Of a DNA stretch of 45,604 nucleotides, positions 16,518-25,085 are shown piece by piece; position 1 is the first letter of the stretch, and every line of letters begins with the position of its first letter. Where the stretch lies: contig JAVEEN010000028.1 of the NCBI GenBank assembly GCA_030840445.1, forward strand, positions 1 through 45,604, in the 5' to 3' direction. The translations under genes were made by a program, and so were the position numbers. The DNA is from Pseudonocardiales bacterium. Lineage in GTDB: Bacteria; Actinomycetota; Actinomycetes; Mycobacteriales; Jatrophihabitantaceae. The notes below the pieces were generated by a model. It had not been told where the DNA came from and made no database searches. It saw only the letters and a program-made list of their open reading frames with translations.

Positions 16518-16967
16518 GTGAGCACACTGAATTTCGAATACTCATCGGTGCACGGGGCACTGGCCGCCGCCTATACGTGCGGGGCGCTCGCGGCCGAATT
16601 CGGGCCCGAACTAGTTCGGGTCTCGCTGGCCGCCGATGCTGAGGAACGGGGTTCGGCGCCGCCGCTGCTAGCCGAACTACCACTCGCCGAGGCCGAACAG
16701 TACCGGCTCGACACCCGCCTACTCGGAGTCGTCCACGACGGGGACGGCCCAGCCTGGGCCCTACTGACGTCGCATGTCAATCTGGAGCGCAACAGCCCGC
16801 TCCTGGTCCGAGCCCTCAGCGCCGTGCTCCAGGCCCGCCCCCACCGGCGGCCAGTGCTGGACGCCGATGCTTCCTACGCGAGTTGGGCCGCGGACTTCCC
16901 GCTCCGGGCAGCGAACATCCTGGTGATCGAGGACTTCGTCGCCGGCGCGGCCCCGCTGGCGGCATGA
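16518..16967 (+). CDS. Hypothetical protein, 149 residues
   Basis: Begins at GTG 16518 with a GAGAGG-type site before it; the frame is open back to 16356 but that part overlaps no recognisable coding sequence. The protein is soluble, Ala/Leu-rich and acidic, with VSTLNFEYSSVHGALAAAY at the start, a central VHDGDGPAWALLTSHVNLER, and a C-terminal ASWAADFPLRAANILVIED. I do not recognise a family. The third-position GC bias agrees with a real gene. It lies alone between tRNA-Ser and the convergent trmL gene. Confidence 0.6.
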   Translation: MSTLNFEYSSVHGALAAAYTCGALAAEFGPELVRVSLAADAEERGSAPPLLAELPLAEAEQYRLDTRLLGVVHDGDGPAWALLTSHVNLERNSPLLVRALSAVLQARPHRRPVLDADASYASWAADFPLRAANILVIEDFVAGAAPLAA

Positions 16968-16996
16968 GCTAGCTCGCTCGACCTAGCTAGCTAGCT
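16967..16996 (+). repeat. AGCT tetranucleotide repeat after a stop codon
   Basis: AGCTAGCT follows directly on the TGA at 16965-16967, and CTAGCTAGCTAGCT occupies 16983-16996. TAG triplets at 16970, 16984, 16988 and 16992 close all three plus-strand frames; being self-complementary, the run does the same on the minus strand. It lies between the convergent stops of the hypothetical gene and trmL. Confidence 0.75.
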
Positions 16997-17022
16997 GCCG
17001 TTGTTAGCGGCTACGCCGCTCT

Positions 17023-17051
17023 TGGTGCCGTCGGGAGGAATCGAACCTTCC
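17023..17051 (-). pseudogene. tRNA 3'-end remnant (T arm, acceptor, CCA)
   Basis: Read on the minus strand, 17051 to 17023 gives a T arm GAAGG-TTCGATT-CCTCC, then CGACGGC, A and CCA: the T loop, acceptor 3' strand, discriminator and CCA of a tRNA. The T stem has one A-C mismatch. No D arm or anticodon arm folds upstream, and the possible 5' partner pairs only partly. It looks like the copied 3' end of a tRNA gene, as left by site-specific integration, or a decayed tRNA. Confidence 0.5.
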
Positions 17052-17193
17052 GCATCGCCCGTGCTCGACTGCCACGTCCGAAAACGTCGTCTGTCGGCGG
17101 AGACCACCATCGCATCCAGGGCCGGCAGCGTAGTCAACCCCGACGGGCCCTGGAAGCTTCCCCGGGCCGCTCATCGAGTGCTCCGCACCACAC

Positions 17194-17661
17194 TCAGACC
17201 GCCCCGGCGAATCCGTTCTGGCGCCACGCCTCGTAGACCGCGATCGCCGCGGCATTCGACAGATTCAGTGACCGTCGCCCCGCAAGCATCGGGATCCGCA
17301 CCCGCTCGGTGATCCGCGGACCGGCCAACAATTCCTCGGAAAGGCCGCTAGGTTCAGGGCCGAACATCAGCACGTCGCCCGGGCGGTAGGAGATATCAGC
17401 GAATGACCGCTTCGCCTTGGCAGTAAAGGCGAAAACCCGCGCCGCAGATGCAAGGACGGTCCAGGCCGCCTCGAGATCGGCATGCACCTGCACCGAAGCC
17501 AGGTCGTGGTAGTCCAGGCCCGCACGTCGCAATTGTGCATCGGACAGGTCGAAATCCAGCGGACCGATCAGGTGCAGCTCGCAGCCGGTGGCCGCCACCA
17601 TCCGGATGGCGTTGCCGGTGTTAGGGGGAATCTTCGGCTCGACGAACGCGACGTGGAACAT
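17194..17661 (-). CDS. trmL: tRNA (cytidine(34)-2'-O)-methyltransferase TrmL
   Basis: 155 residues from ATG 17661; the open frame upstream to 17922 lies in the divergent gene and lacks family similarity. TrmL transfers a methyl group from S-adenosylmethionine to the ribose of the wobble base of tRNA-Leu. SPOUT fold with a deep trefoil knot: PPNTGNAIR (12-20), LHLIGPLDFDL, FGPEPSGL (100-107) and SLNLSNAAAI (131-140). The length matches minimal TrmL dimers without extra domains. The Shine-Dalgarno match is weak. Confidence 0.92.
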   Translation of the reverse strand: MFHVAFVEPKIPPNTGNAIRMVAATGCELHLIGPLDFDLSDAQLRRAGLDYHDLASVQVHADLEAAWTVLASAARVFAFTAKAKRSFADISYRPGDVLMFGPEPSGLSEELLAGPRITERVRIPMLAGRRSLNLSNAAAIAVYEAWRQNGFAGAV

Positions 17662-17815
17662 CCGGCTGATGATGCCAGCGTTGCCTTCCTGGGTGTTCTT
17701 AAGGGCGGTCGGCAGCTCGGTTACGTGATCCGCTACGAATTCCGGAAACCTCGCGGCATATATTGCGGAACTCAAACACTTCGGCGTATCTCGGCCAACA
17801 GGAAGGTCCCTCCCG

Positions 17816-18616
17816 GTGCAGATCGGCTCCAGCCACCAGGCGGTCCGGGACGTGATGGCGCTGCAACGCAGCCAGTCCGGAGCCGATGACACCCGCACGG
17901 TGGCTGAGGGACTGTGGGCCAACGAGGCGGTCCTGCACTCCGACCGGGAGGTACCGCTTTTCCTGTGGTGCCCCGAAGCGCTGCGTGGGCCTGAAGCGGT
18001 GGAGCTATGCCAGGCCCTGGCCGGACGGGCGAATGAGAGCTACCAGATCTCCGCCCGCACGCTGGCCCGACTGGCTGATCGCGATAAACCGGACGGCATG
18101 CTCTCGATCGTCGCGCTGGCGTCCTGGCGGCCGTCTGATCTCAGCCTCGGGAGCACGGCGCTCGTGCTGGTGGCCGACGGCATCGAACAGCCCGGCAACC
18201 TCGGCACCCTCGTCCGCACCATGGATGCCTGCGGCGCGGATGCGCTGATCCTGACCAACGGGAGAACGAAGCGCAACAACGTCAAGGTGTTCCGGGCCAG
18301 TCACGGCACGATCCTGCGGATCCCGTCCGTCTCCTTCGGGTCGGTCGCGATGGCTCAGAACTGGCTGGACGAACAAGGCTTCCAGGTCTATCTGGCCGAC
18401 ACCGACGGAGCATCTCGATATACCGCCGTGGGCTACGCCCGCCGGACGGCGATCGTGATGGGCAACGAGCGCTACGGCATCGCGGCCGAGTGGTACCGCG
18501 ACAACGCAGCGAAGGTGTTCATCCCGATGCTCGGCGAGGCCGACTCACTGAACGTGTCGATCTCGGCCGCCGTCCTGCTCTATGAGGCCCGATCCCAGCT
18601 CGACGGCTGGCGTTAG
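17816..18616 (+). CDS. TrmH/SpoU family RNA 2'-O-methyltransferase
   Basis: 266 residues from GTG 17816, with AGGAAGG 11 nt upstream. An N-terminal substrate-binding domain (about 1-105) precedes the SPOUT domain, with motif 1 around EQPGNLGTLVRT (N128, R134), motif 2 MGNERYGI (215-222) and motif 3 SLNVSIS (244-250). It methylates a ribose 2'-OH in rRNA or tRNA; two-domain members include rRNA enzymes such as the thiostrepton-resistance (Tsr) type. The target cannot be told from sequence. It is divergent from trmL, so two SPOUT enzymes sit back to back. Confidence 0.88.
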   Translation: MQIGSSHQAVRDVMALQRSQSGADDTRTVAEGLWANEAVLHSDREVPLFLWCPEALRGPEAVELCQALAGRANESYQISARTLARLADRDKPDGMLSIVALASWRPSDLSLGSTALVLVADGIEQPGNLGTLVRTMDACGADALILTNGRTKRNNVKVFRASHGTILRIPSVSFGSVAMAQNWLDEQGFQVYLADTDGASRYTAVGYARRTAIVMGNERYGIAAEWYRDNAAKVFIPMLGEADSLNVSISAAVLLYEARSQLDGWR

Positions 18617-18617
18617 C

Positions 18618-19598
18618 TCAGACCGGTGTCGCGACCGCCGCCGGTTGCCCGTTACGACGCACTTGGAGCACGGCCACGGCGGACAACACGGCAACCCCGC
18701 CCAGGATCTGGACCAGCGTCAACCGCTCGGAGTACACCAGGGCGGCCGATCCAACGGTCACCACAGGCTCGGTGCAGGACAGGATTGCTGCGACCGAACC
18801 GCCGACCAACCGGAGGCCGGCCAGGAAGGTCACGATCGCCACCACCGTCGGCACCATCGCGAAGACGAGGAGCCAGAGCCAGCCGCTCGCGTGCCGGGGC
18901 CCGTGCAGGGTGCCGGTCACGGCGGCGTAGCCGGCCACGCTGATCGTCGCGGCGGAGCACACTATGGCCGCCAGCAGGTACAGATCGAGATCATCCGGCA
19001 GACCGCCGGCCACGGTGATGTACAGCGCATAGGTGCCGGCAGCCCCGAGGGCCATCAGCACGCCCGCGAGCGACATCGAGCCGGCCCCGGCACCGCCGTG
19101 CAGCAACAGCACGAGACCGAGCGCTGAGCAGAGCAGCGCGATGATCTTGCGCGCCTCCAGCGATTCCCGTCCGCGCAATAGGGCGATCACTAGCACCAGT
19201 GCCGGATAGATGTAGAGGAGTTGTGCCACCACGGACGCGTTCAAACGGGTCAACGCACCGAAGTAGAAGGCGGACTGGAACGCGTAGCCAACAGCGCCGA
19301 GACCGACTGCCATAACCAGCGTGCGGGAGGACGGCCGCGACGGTCGGCGGGCCGGCTCGTGGACCTTCCAGCGAACCGTCACGATCAGCCAGAAGGCGAT
19401 GGCGGCCAAAGCGAATCGCCCGGCCAGCAGTGATTCGACGTTGAAGCCGGAGCGGAACGCCTCCTTGGCTATGACCGCGGCCAGTCCGAACGACGCCCCG
19501 GAGATCAGGCACAGGGCGAGCCCACGCCTGGTGTCGCGCTGCGACGATGGCCGGACCGGGAGGAGAACGCTCACCCATCGACGGTAGGGCGACACCAT
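18618..19598 (-). CDS. EamA/DMT family transporter
   Basis: 326 residues with ten predicted membrane spans in two repeats of five, the EamA (drug/metabolite exporter) pattern. Typical parts are GASFGLAAVIAKEAFRSGF near the N-terminus and the second-repeat ILSCTEPVVTVGSAALVYSE before the last spans. Substrates of this superfamily range from amino acids to drugs. The divergent LysR gene, 46 nt away, is a common arrangement for LysR-controlled exporters. The start at ATG 19598 lacks a clear ribosome site; GTG 19595 is an alternative. Confidence 0.9.
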   Translation of the reverse strand: MVSPYRRWVSVLLPVRPSSQRDTRRGLALCLISGASFGLAAVIAKEAFRSGFNVESLLAGRFALAAIAFWLIVTVRWKVHEPARRPSRPSSRTLVMAVGLGAVGYAFQSAFYFGALTRLNASVVAQLLYIYPALVLVIALLRGRESLEARKIIALLCSALGLVLLLHGGAGAGSMSLAGVLMALGAAGTYALYITVAGGLPDDLDLYLLAAIVCSAATISVAGYAAVTGTLHGPRHASGWLWLLVFAMVPTVVAIVTFLAGLRLVGGSVAAILSCTEPVVTVGSAALVYSERLTLVQILGGVAVLSAVAVLQVRRNGQPAAVATPV

Positions 19599-19608
19599 TA
19601 GCAGAGGT

Positions 19609-19647
19609 AGTCTATGACTCCTTGGAAAATCGAAGGGAATTCCTTTG
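19609..19647. promoter_or_regulatory. Divergent eamA/lysR control region with two dyads
   Basis: AGTC-TAT-GACT (19609-19619) is an 11-nt dyad. A second imperfect palindrome, TCGAAGGGAATTCCTTTGA, spans about 19630-19648 and reaches the TTG start of the LysR gene. Both lie in the 46-nt gap between divergent genes, where LysR proteins normally bind. AAGGGA inside the second dyad may also be the ribosome site of the LysR gene. Confidence 0.45.
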
Positions 19648-20574
19648 ATCAGCCTTCATCAGTTCCGGTGCTTCCTGGCCACCCTCGAACACGAGTCGTT
19701 CACTGCGGCCGCTGACCTGCTAGGCCTGGCCCAGCCGTCGGTGTCCGAGCAAGTCCGGTTGCTGGAACGGTCCCTGGATGCCGAGCTCTTCCAGCGTGCC
19801 GGTCGCGGCGTCGTGGCCACCGAGGCGGCCCGCGTGCTCCGTCCGTACGCGGAGAAGGCGCTGGCTACCGTAGACGAGGCGGAACGTGCCGTTGCGTCGG
19901 TGCGCGATGTCATCACCGGCACTGTCCGTTTCGGGGTCTTCGGAACCGCGCGGGTCTACCTCACCCGTGATCTGGTCTCGGACATGATGGCTCGGCATCC
20001 CGGGGTCAGGCTGGAACTGATCGGCCAGAATTCCCTCGAGGTCCTCGATGCGTTACGGCGAGGACGGTTGGAGGCCGCCATTATCGCGCTGCCGATCGAT
20101 GACGAGGGTCTGCAGATCAGTCCGGTGATGCGGGACGAGGTCGTCTACGTCAGCGCGGATCCCGCCCGCCTGGCCAAGCCGGTGACGCCCACCGAACTGG
20201 CGGCCGCGACCCTGGTGCTGTCGGAGGCCAGTTGGGGCAACACCGATTCGACGCGCGGGCAACTCGCGCGGGCGGTGCAGTCGGTCGGACGCACGCTGAT
20301 CCCCAAGATCGAGGTCGAGGACGTGGAGTCCGCGCTGGAAATCGCAGCCCTCGGTCTAGCCGATGCGATAACGGCCAGGGGCATCCTGCACCGCCTGGCC
20401 GATCGCTTGCCGCCGAGCCTGGGCTGGGTGGGCCTGCGCCCGAGACTGTTCGACGAGTTCGCGATCGTGCACCGACGTGGGACGGAGCTGTCGCCGGCCA
20501 CCCAGTCCGTGGTGGGTATGGCCGTCGAACGCATGAAGATCATCGAACGCGCGGTCCGGGCTCCGACCGATTGA
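19645..20574 (+). CDS. LysR family transcriptional regulator
   Basis: 309 residues from TTG 19645. The N-terminal winged helix (about 1-60) has the family pattern FRCFLATLEHESFTAAADLL and AQPSVSEQVRLLER, followed by a linker helix and a periplasmic-binding-like effector domain (about 90-295, starting TGTVRFGVFGTARVYL). It probably controls the divergent EamA exporter and itself. The effector is not predictable. Length is typical. Confidence 0.94.
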   Translation: MISLHQFRCFLATLEHESFTAAADLLGLAQPSVSEQVRLLERSLDAELFQRAGRGVVATEAARVLRPYAEKALATVDEAERAVASVRDVITGTVRFGVFGTARVYLTRDLVSDMMARHPGVRLELIGQNSLEVLDALRRGRLEAAIIALPIDDEGLQISPVMRDEVVYVSADPARLAKPVTPTELAAATLVLSEASWGNTDSTRGQLARAVQSVGRTLIPKIEVEDVESALEIAALGLADAITARGILHRLADRLPPSLGWVGLRPRLFDEFAIVHRRGTELSPATQSVVGMAVERMKIIERAVRAPTD

Positions 20575-20685
20575 TCACCGGTGAGTGCCCGTCGCCGGTA
20601 TTTGCTTGCGTAACCCCGCTGCCCCCTTCTCGTTGAAACCTCGACCACGCTACTCACGCGTACTTAATAGCGAGGACGGCTGTAG

Positions 20686-22239
20686 ATGCCCCAAACCGGA
20701 TCCAAGGCAAAGCTCGCGCATGGCTGGGGCCGGAGTGCAGCCGAGCGGAACCCAGCGACCGGAGTGGGGTTGTCCCGCACGGTTGGGCGCTGGGCTGCCG
20801 CCGCCGTTGCAGTCGGCGTCGCGGCCTCGATCATGATGCTGGCGCCGAACGCCTCGGCGACCGCTGCGGTGTCACAGTCGCGCGGCAAGTTTCTGAGCGG
20901 TCAGATCGGCGGCACCAGCCTCGACAACATCGCGTCCATCGCCGGCGAGATCGCCCAGAACTACGGTGATAGCCCGGTCATCAAGGCCAACTCGCTCGAC
21001 GTGAGCGCCCTGAACAACGCCGTCAACCTGCCGCTCACCGGCGTCCTGCAACTGCCGGGCGGCAATGTGATGTCCTTGGGAGCAGTCAGGCAATACGCCC
21101 GGGCCCTCGCGGACGGTTCGGCGCGCGGCGCGTCCGGTGCGATCGACAACTCCGGCGGCATCGCCGCCGGTGGTCAGAACGGCTCGGCCCCGTCCAACGC
21201 CACCGCGGACCTGTCCGGCGCAGGTGGCCCCACGGCCGCCCAGACTCTGGGAAACCTGAAGCTCAATCTCGGGGCACTCTCGGCAGTCGCCGATCAGGAG
21301 AAAGGCGTGAACGGCGCTCAGACCGGTCAGTACCGGATCGAGGACATGGGACTGGATCTCACGGCGCCGGGACTGGCCAACCTCGTCAATCCGTTGCTGA
21401 CCGACCTGACGACTCAGCTCGCCGGTCTGGGCACCCAGCTCAACGGTTCCCTTGGTGGCGTGGTCACCATCACAGGCCTCGACACCCTGAGCAATGCGGT
21501 GGACGGCCTAACCTCGGTCGAGCTGGCAAACGGCGCCATCACGGCCGGCCTGAAAACCGGTTCGATCCACATCGATGTCGCGAAGCTGCTGCAGTCCCTC
21601 GGCCTGGACCTGAACAATCTGCCAGCGAACACCCACCTGCTGCCTTACCTCTCGCAGGCGCTGGCCACGTCGCTGCCCACCGCGACCAGCACGCTGTTGA
21701 GTTCGCTGCAGACCAAGCTCACCAACGGAACCGGACAGCTCGGCCTCAAGATCCTCGGCGCCGACCTGGACGCCACCCAACTGGGCCTGGCCAGCCGGGT
21801 GTTGGACACCTTGAACACCAATCTGACCCAGGCCATCACCGCGGCGGCCGGTCAACTCGCCGGCCAGGTCTTCCTCCCGCTGGCCAACCAGTTCTCGTCC
21901 ATGCTCGACATCATCGTCAACGGTCAGTCCACCAACGGCGGCACCTTCACCGAGCAGGCTGTGCAGCTCAACCTCGGCTCCGGTGCCGCGGGCGCGCAGA
22001 TCGTGCTGGCCAGCGCCTCGGTCGGACCCGGGACGCCGACGGCCGCCACGGTGGCCTCGACGACTCCTGCTCCGACTCAGGCCCACCCAGCCGGGAGGTC
22101 AGACATCAAGATCGACGCCGGACGGGCTGACGCTCCGGGCCCCGAGTCCTGGCTGACTGGGGGCGGTGTGCTGCTGGTCGTCATCTCCGCTGCCGGCCTG
22201 CTCAGGCTGCGGCTGCGCTCGGCCAGGCTGGACAGATGA
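20686..22239 (+). CDS. Choice-of-anchor G family surface protein
   Basis: 517 residues from ATG 20686, GAGGAC upstream. A long N-terminus with a signal segment (about 33-58, ending NASATA) leads to an extracellular region rich in Gly, Leu, Asn and Thr with repeated amphipathic stretches such as LVNPLLTDLTTQLAGLGTQL. The C-terminus is a sorting-signal-like tail: PESWLTGGG (486-494), a hydrophobic segment to about 506, and the basic LRLRLRSARLDR end. No LPxTG is present; TG at 491-492 preceded by SWL is the only match. The downstream sortase gene overlaps by 4 nt and is the likely partner. Confidence 0.85.
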   Translation: MPQTGSKAKLAHGWGRSAAERNPATGVGLSRTVGRWAAAAVAVGVAASIMMLAPNASATAAVSQSRGKFLSGQIGGTSLDNIASIAGEIAQNYGDSPVIKANSLDVSALNNAVNLPLTGVLQLPGGNVMSLGAVRQYARALADGSARGASGAIDNSGGIAAGGQNGSAPSNATADLSGAGGPTAAQTLGNLKLNLGALSAVADQEKGVNGAQTGQYRIEDMGLDLTAPGLANLVNPLLTDLTTQLAGLGTQLNGSLGGVVTITGLDTLSNAVDGLTSVELANGAITAGLKTGSIHIDVAKLLQSLGLDLNNLPANTHLLPYLSQALATSLPTATSTLLSSLQTKLTNGTGQLGLKILGADLDATQLGLASRVLDTLNTNLTQAITAAAGQLAGQVFLPLANQFSSMLDIIVNGQSTNGGTFTEQAVQLNLGSGAAGAQIVLASASVGPGTPTAATVASTTPAPTQAHPAGRSDIKIDAGRADAPGPESWLTGGGVLLVVISAAGLLRLRLRSARLDR

Positions 22240-22886
22240 GCCACCTACCAACCCCCCGCGTCAGAGGCCAGCGGCTGGAAGCACTGTTCTTCACCGTCCT
22301 GGGCATCGTCGGCTTCGTCGTAGTCGTGTATGTCTTCTTCCCGTGGCATCGCAGCAGCGCTGACGTGCCGCTGCCCAAGACCGTGAGTGTGCCGGCAAAG
22401 AACCTGCCACCGGTCGAGGTGCCGGCCGATTTCGCCCATAACACCATGGCCATTCCGGCCCAACAGGCAACCGCGCCGATCGACGCCGAGAAGGTCGTGG
22501 GCGATGAGTTGAGCATCCCCGGCGACGTCAAGCGCGTCGGCTACTACACCGGTGGCGGCGCACTCGACGGCAAGGTCGGGCAATTGCTGATCGCCGGGCA
22601 TGTCAACTACTCCGGGCAGGGCACCGGAGTACTCGGCCGGATCGGCTTCCTGCACGTCGGCGATGCGATCATCACGCGAGGCAAGGGTGCCCCGCAAGCC
22701 TGGCGGATCACCGGCTTGACCAGCTACCTCAAGTCCGAAGGACTGCCCATCGCCATCTTCCGGGCGACCGGGGTCCGCGGGCTGGCGCTGGTGACCTGCG
22801 GTGGGACCCTCGACACGCGGGCCCACAGCTACCTCAGCAACATCGTCGTGACGGCCGCTCCGGTCAAGGTCATCCTGCGAGGCTGA
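22236..22886 (+). CDS. Class F-like sortase
   Basis: 216 residues, start overlapping the preceding stop as ATGA. One N-terminal membrane helix (about 15-35, ALFFTVLGIVGFVVVVYVFF) precedes a Pro-rich linker and the sortase barrel. Catalytic residues: H122 in IAGHVNYSGQ and C188 in ALVTCGG; the third position is probably R195 in the following strand, less certain. Sortases cut a sorting signal and attach the protein to the wall. Coupling to the choice-of-anchor G gene implies a dedicated enzyme/substrate pair, which would then use the unusual SWLTGG signal. Confidence 0.88.
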   Translation: MSHLPTPRVRGQRLEALFFTVLGIVGFVVVVYVFFPWHRSSADVPLPKTVSVPAKNLPPVEVPADFAHNTMAIPAQQATAPIDAEKVVGDELSIPGDVKRVGYYTGGGALDGKVGQLLIAGHVNYSGQGTGVLGRIGFLHVGDAIITRGKGAPQAWRITGLTSYLKSEGLPIAIFRATGVRGLALVTCGGTLDTRAHSYLSNIVVTAAPVKVILRG

Positions 22887-22911
22887 TCGCCGGGGCAGCT
22901 AGCCTGACCGC

Positions 22912-23223
22912 ATGCCGGTGATCACCGTGCTCGGCCCGCCCTTGAGCCCGGCCGAGGTGAACCTTGCGCTGAAGGCGGTCAACGCCGCCGCGGCGCGGGC
23001 CCTCAACCTGCCCACAGACGCCGTGCACAGCATGTTCTTGCCGGCGACGGCTGGGGCCACCGGGACCAAGACAGAACCCGCGTGGCCGGCAGCGCTGTTG
23101 CACGGCCCGGCCGGTGATGCCGCCGAGATGGCGGCGGCCAGCACGGCGGTCGCTGCCGTCCTGGGCGGTGTCTGGGGCCAGCCGGTCGAGCACACCTGGG
23201 TGCACTGGGTCATCACCGGCTGA
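22912..23223 (+). CDS. Small protein, possibly tautomerase-like
   Basis: 103 residues. MPVITV at the N-terminus would place a Pro at position 1 after Met removal, as in the 4-oxalocrotonate tautomerase/MIF superfamily; helix-forming SPAEVNLALKAVNAAAARAL follows, as in that fold. The C-terminal half (AEMAAASTAVAAVLGGVWGQ and HTWVHWVITG) is also reasonable for it. I cannot confirm the family by eye. The gene is 25 nt after the sortase stop and convergent with the aldolase, stops 1 nt apart. Confidence 0.6.
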   Translation: MPVITVLGPPLSPAEVNLALKAVNAAAARALNLPTDAVHSMFLPATAGATGTKTEPAWPAALLHGPAGDAAEMAAASTAVAAVLGGVWGQPVEHTWVHWVITG

Positions 23224-23224
23224 G

Positions 23225-24073
23225 TCAGCGGCTGATGACCGCGCTCAACGCTCGGACTGTCTCGGCGATCGCGTCGCGAGCCGGAGCCAGGTACTTGCGT
23301 GGATCGACCAGCGACTCGTCAGCAGCCAGCGCAGCCCGCACTGCGCCGGTCATCGCGATGTTCAGGGCTGTGCCGACGTTCACCTTGACCACGCCCGCTG
23401 AAATCGCCCGCCGGATCTCGTCGTCCGGCACGCCAGAGGAACCGTGCAGCACCAGCGGAACGTCCAGCACGTTGGCTAACCGGCTGATCAGGTCAGTGTC
23501 CAGGGCCGCCGAGCGCGAGGTCATCGCGTGTGAGCTGCCCACGGCGACTGCCAATCCATCCACGCCGGTCGCGGCGACGAAGGCAACTGCCTCGTCGGGA
23601 TCGGTGCGCACGCCGGCGGCATGCGCGCTGGCCATCGCTCCCGGCTTGCCACCGACATAGCCCAGTTCCGCTTCCAACCAAAGGCCATTCTGGTGCGCCC
23701 ACTCGGCGGCCGCCCTGGTGGTGGTGACATTCTCCTCGTAGGGCAACGCACCGGCATCGAACATGGCCGAGGAAAAGCCGGCATCTGCGGCCTGCCGGAG
23801 TAAGGCCGAATCCTCCACGTGATCAAGATGCAGGGCAACCTCGACGGCGGCCGGTTCAGCCACGGCCAGGGCCGCGCGGGCGATGGGCAGCAACCGGCCG
23901 CCGTGGAACTTCACGGCGTTCTGGCTGATCTGCAGGATCACCGGGCAGCTTGCTGCCTCCGCGCCAGCCACGATAGCCTCCGCGTGCTCAAGGGTGATCA
24001 CGTTGAACGCAGCCACCCCGCGTCCGGCCCTTTTGGCAGCTGCGACAAGATCACCGCTGGCAACCAGCGTCAT
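23225..24073 (-). CDS. Class II (zinc) aldolase, tagatose/fructose-bisphosphate type
   Basis: 282 residues from ATG 24073, which overlaps the kinase stop as ATGA; the longer frame to 24319 is a shadow. Zn-dependent aldolase barrel: GRGVAAFNVITLEHAEAIV at the start, LHLDHVEDS (catalytic Asp and zinc His), the HGSSGVPDDEI (zinc His) region, and VKVNVGTALN near the end that binds phosphate. The KbaY/GatY-type layout and the paired PfkB kinase suggest cleavage of a ketohexose 1,6-bisphosphate to two triose phosphates. The exact sugar (fructose or tagatose) is not settled. Confidence 0.88.
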   Translation of the reverse strand: MTLVASGDLVAAAKRAGRGVAAFNVITLEHAEAIVAGAEAASCPVILQISQNAVKFHGGRLLPIARAALAVAEPAAVEVALHLDHVEDSALLRQAADAGFSSAMFDAGALPYEENVTTTRAAAEWAHQNGLWLEAELGYVGGKPGAMASAHAAGVRTDPDEAVAFVAATGVDGLAVAVGSSHAMTSRSAALDTDLISRLANVLDVPLVLHGSSGVPDDEIRRAISAGVVKVNVGTALNIAMTGAVRAALAADESLVDPRKYLAPARDAIAETVRALSAVISR

Positions 24074-25026
24074 GTTGTGCTCCGTTCCTCGATCGACACC
24101 AGCGGCCGCAACCGGTGCATGGTCGGTACATCGATCTCGCCGGCCACGTCGACCACCACGGCTGCGGCGGATATCGCCACGCCGTCGGCAAGGACGGTCG
24201 GCCAGCCGGGATCCTGGTCTGCCGACGTTCGAGAACAGCCGCGCGCCAAGGCAGCTACCAGGGAATCCCCTGCTCCGGTAGGGTTTCCGGCGATCCTTTC
24301 TGGACTGACCGCGCGCCAATGACCGTGTTCGGTGACCGCCAGCAGTCCGTCCGGTCCGCAGGACACCACAGCGTTGCGGGCGCCGGCGGACAGCAGCTCG
24401 CGCGCCGCCAGCTCTATCCGTTCCAAACTGTCCAGTTGGCGGCCAAGGAGGGCGGCCAGCTCGGCAGCATTAGGTTTCACCAGATAGGGACGGGCTATCA
24501 GGGCCGCGCCAAGCGCCGCACCATCGGCGTCGACGATCGAGCGAACCCCGGCCGCGTGCGCGATCTCGACCAGGTCGGCGTAGGCGGTGATCGGCACTCC
24601 GCGCGGCAGGCTGCCGGACAGCACGACCAGGTCGGCGTCGAACACCGACCGTCGGAAGAGCCCGACCAGCAGGGCCCATTCGTCAGCGGAGATGATCGGT
24701 CCGGGCTCGTTGAAGAGTGTGGCGTCCAGCGGGTCGACCACGGCCACCGTCCGCCGGGTCGGTTCTGCGGTCGGGACCAGTTCGGCGGGGATGTCGGCAT
24801 CGTGCAGGTCACGTCGCAGTACATCACCGGCTTCGCCGCCCGCGAAGCCGAGCAGCCGGGCAGGTTCACCGAGCTGGCGCAGTACCCGGGCCACATTCAC
24901 GCTCTTGCCACCGGCGCGAGCCCGGACCGCCGAGACCCGATGGGAGCTGCCGGGCACCAGCGCCGACACCGAGTAGGTGACGTCGACCGCCGCGTTGAGA
25001 CACACGGTAAGGATCACGCGCGACAT
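24070..25026 (-). CDS. 1-phosphofructokinase/tagatose-6-phosphate kinase-like PfkB kinase
   Basis: 318 residues from ATG 25026. Ribokinase-like fold with the FruK/LacC subclass signature: LNAAVDVTY at the start, RARAGGKSVNVARVLRQLG (substrate loop), LSGSLPRGVP, and NPTGAGDSLVAALARG with the catalytic Asp in GAGDS. It would phosphorylate a sugar monophosphate to the bisphosphate that the coupled aldolase cleaves. No transporter or phosphotransferase gene is in the window, so the source of the sugar phosphate is unknown. Confidence 0.88.
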   Translation of the reverse strand: MSRVILTVCLNAAVDVTYSVSALVPGSSHRVSAVRARAGGKSVNVARVLRQLGEPARLLGFAGGEAGDVLRRDLHDADIPAELVPTAEPTRRTVAVVDPLDATLFNEPGPIISADEWALLVGLFRRSVFDADLVVLSGSLPRGVPITAYADLVEIAHAAGVRSIVDADGAALGAALIARPYLVKPNAAELAALLGRQLDSLERIELAARELLSAGARNAVVSCGPDGLLAVTEHGHWRAVSPERIAGNPTGAGDSLVAALARGCSRTSADQDPGWPTVLADGVAISAAAVVVDVAGEIDVPTMHRLRPLVSIEERSTT

Positions 25027-25085
25027 TCTTGCGCACCGAGGAGATCTCGCCGGACACCGGCCCGACGGCGGCGGACAATGGCGAG

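Noticed and set aside
16990-17140. tmRNA or full tRNA on the minus strand
   Set aside because: The T arm and CCA are clear, but no D or anticodon arm folds and the acceptor 5' partner pairs poorly; no tag-peptide frame is seen.
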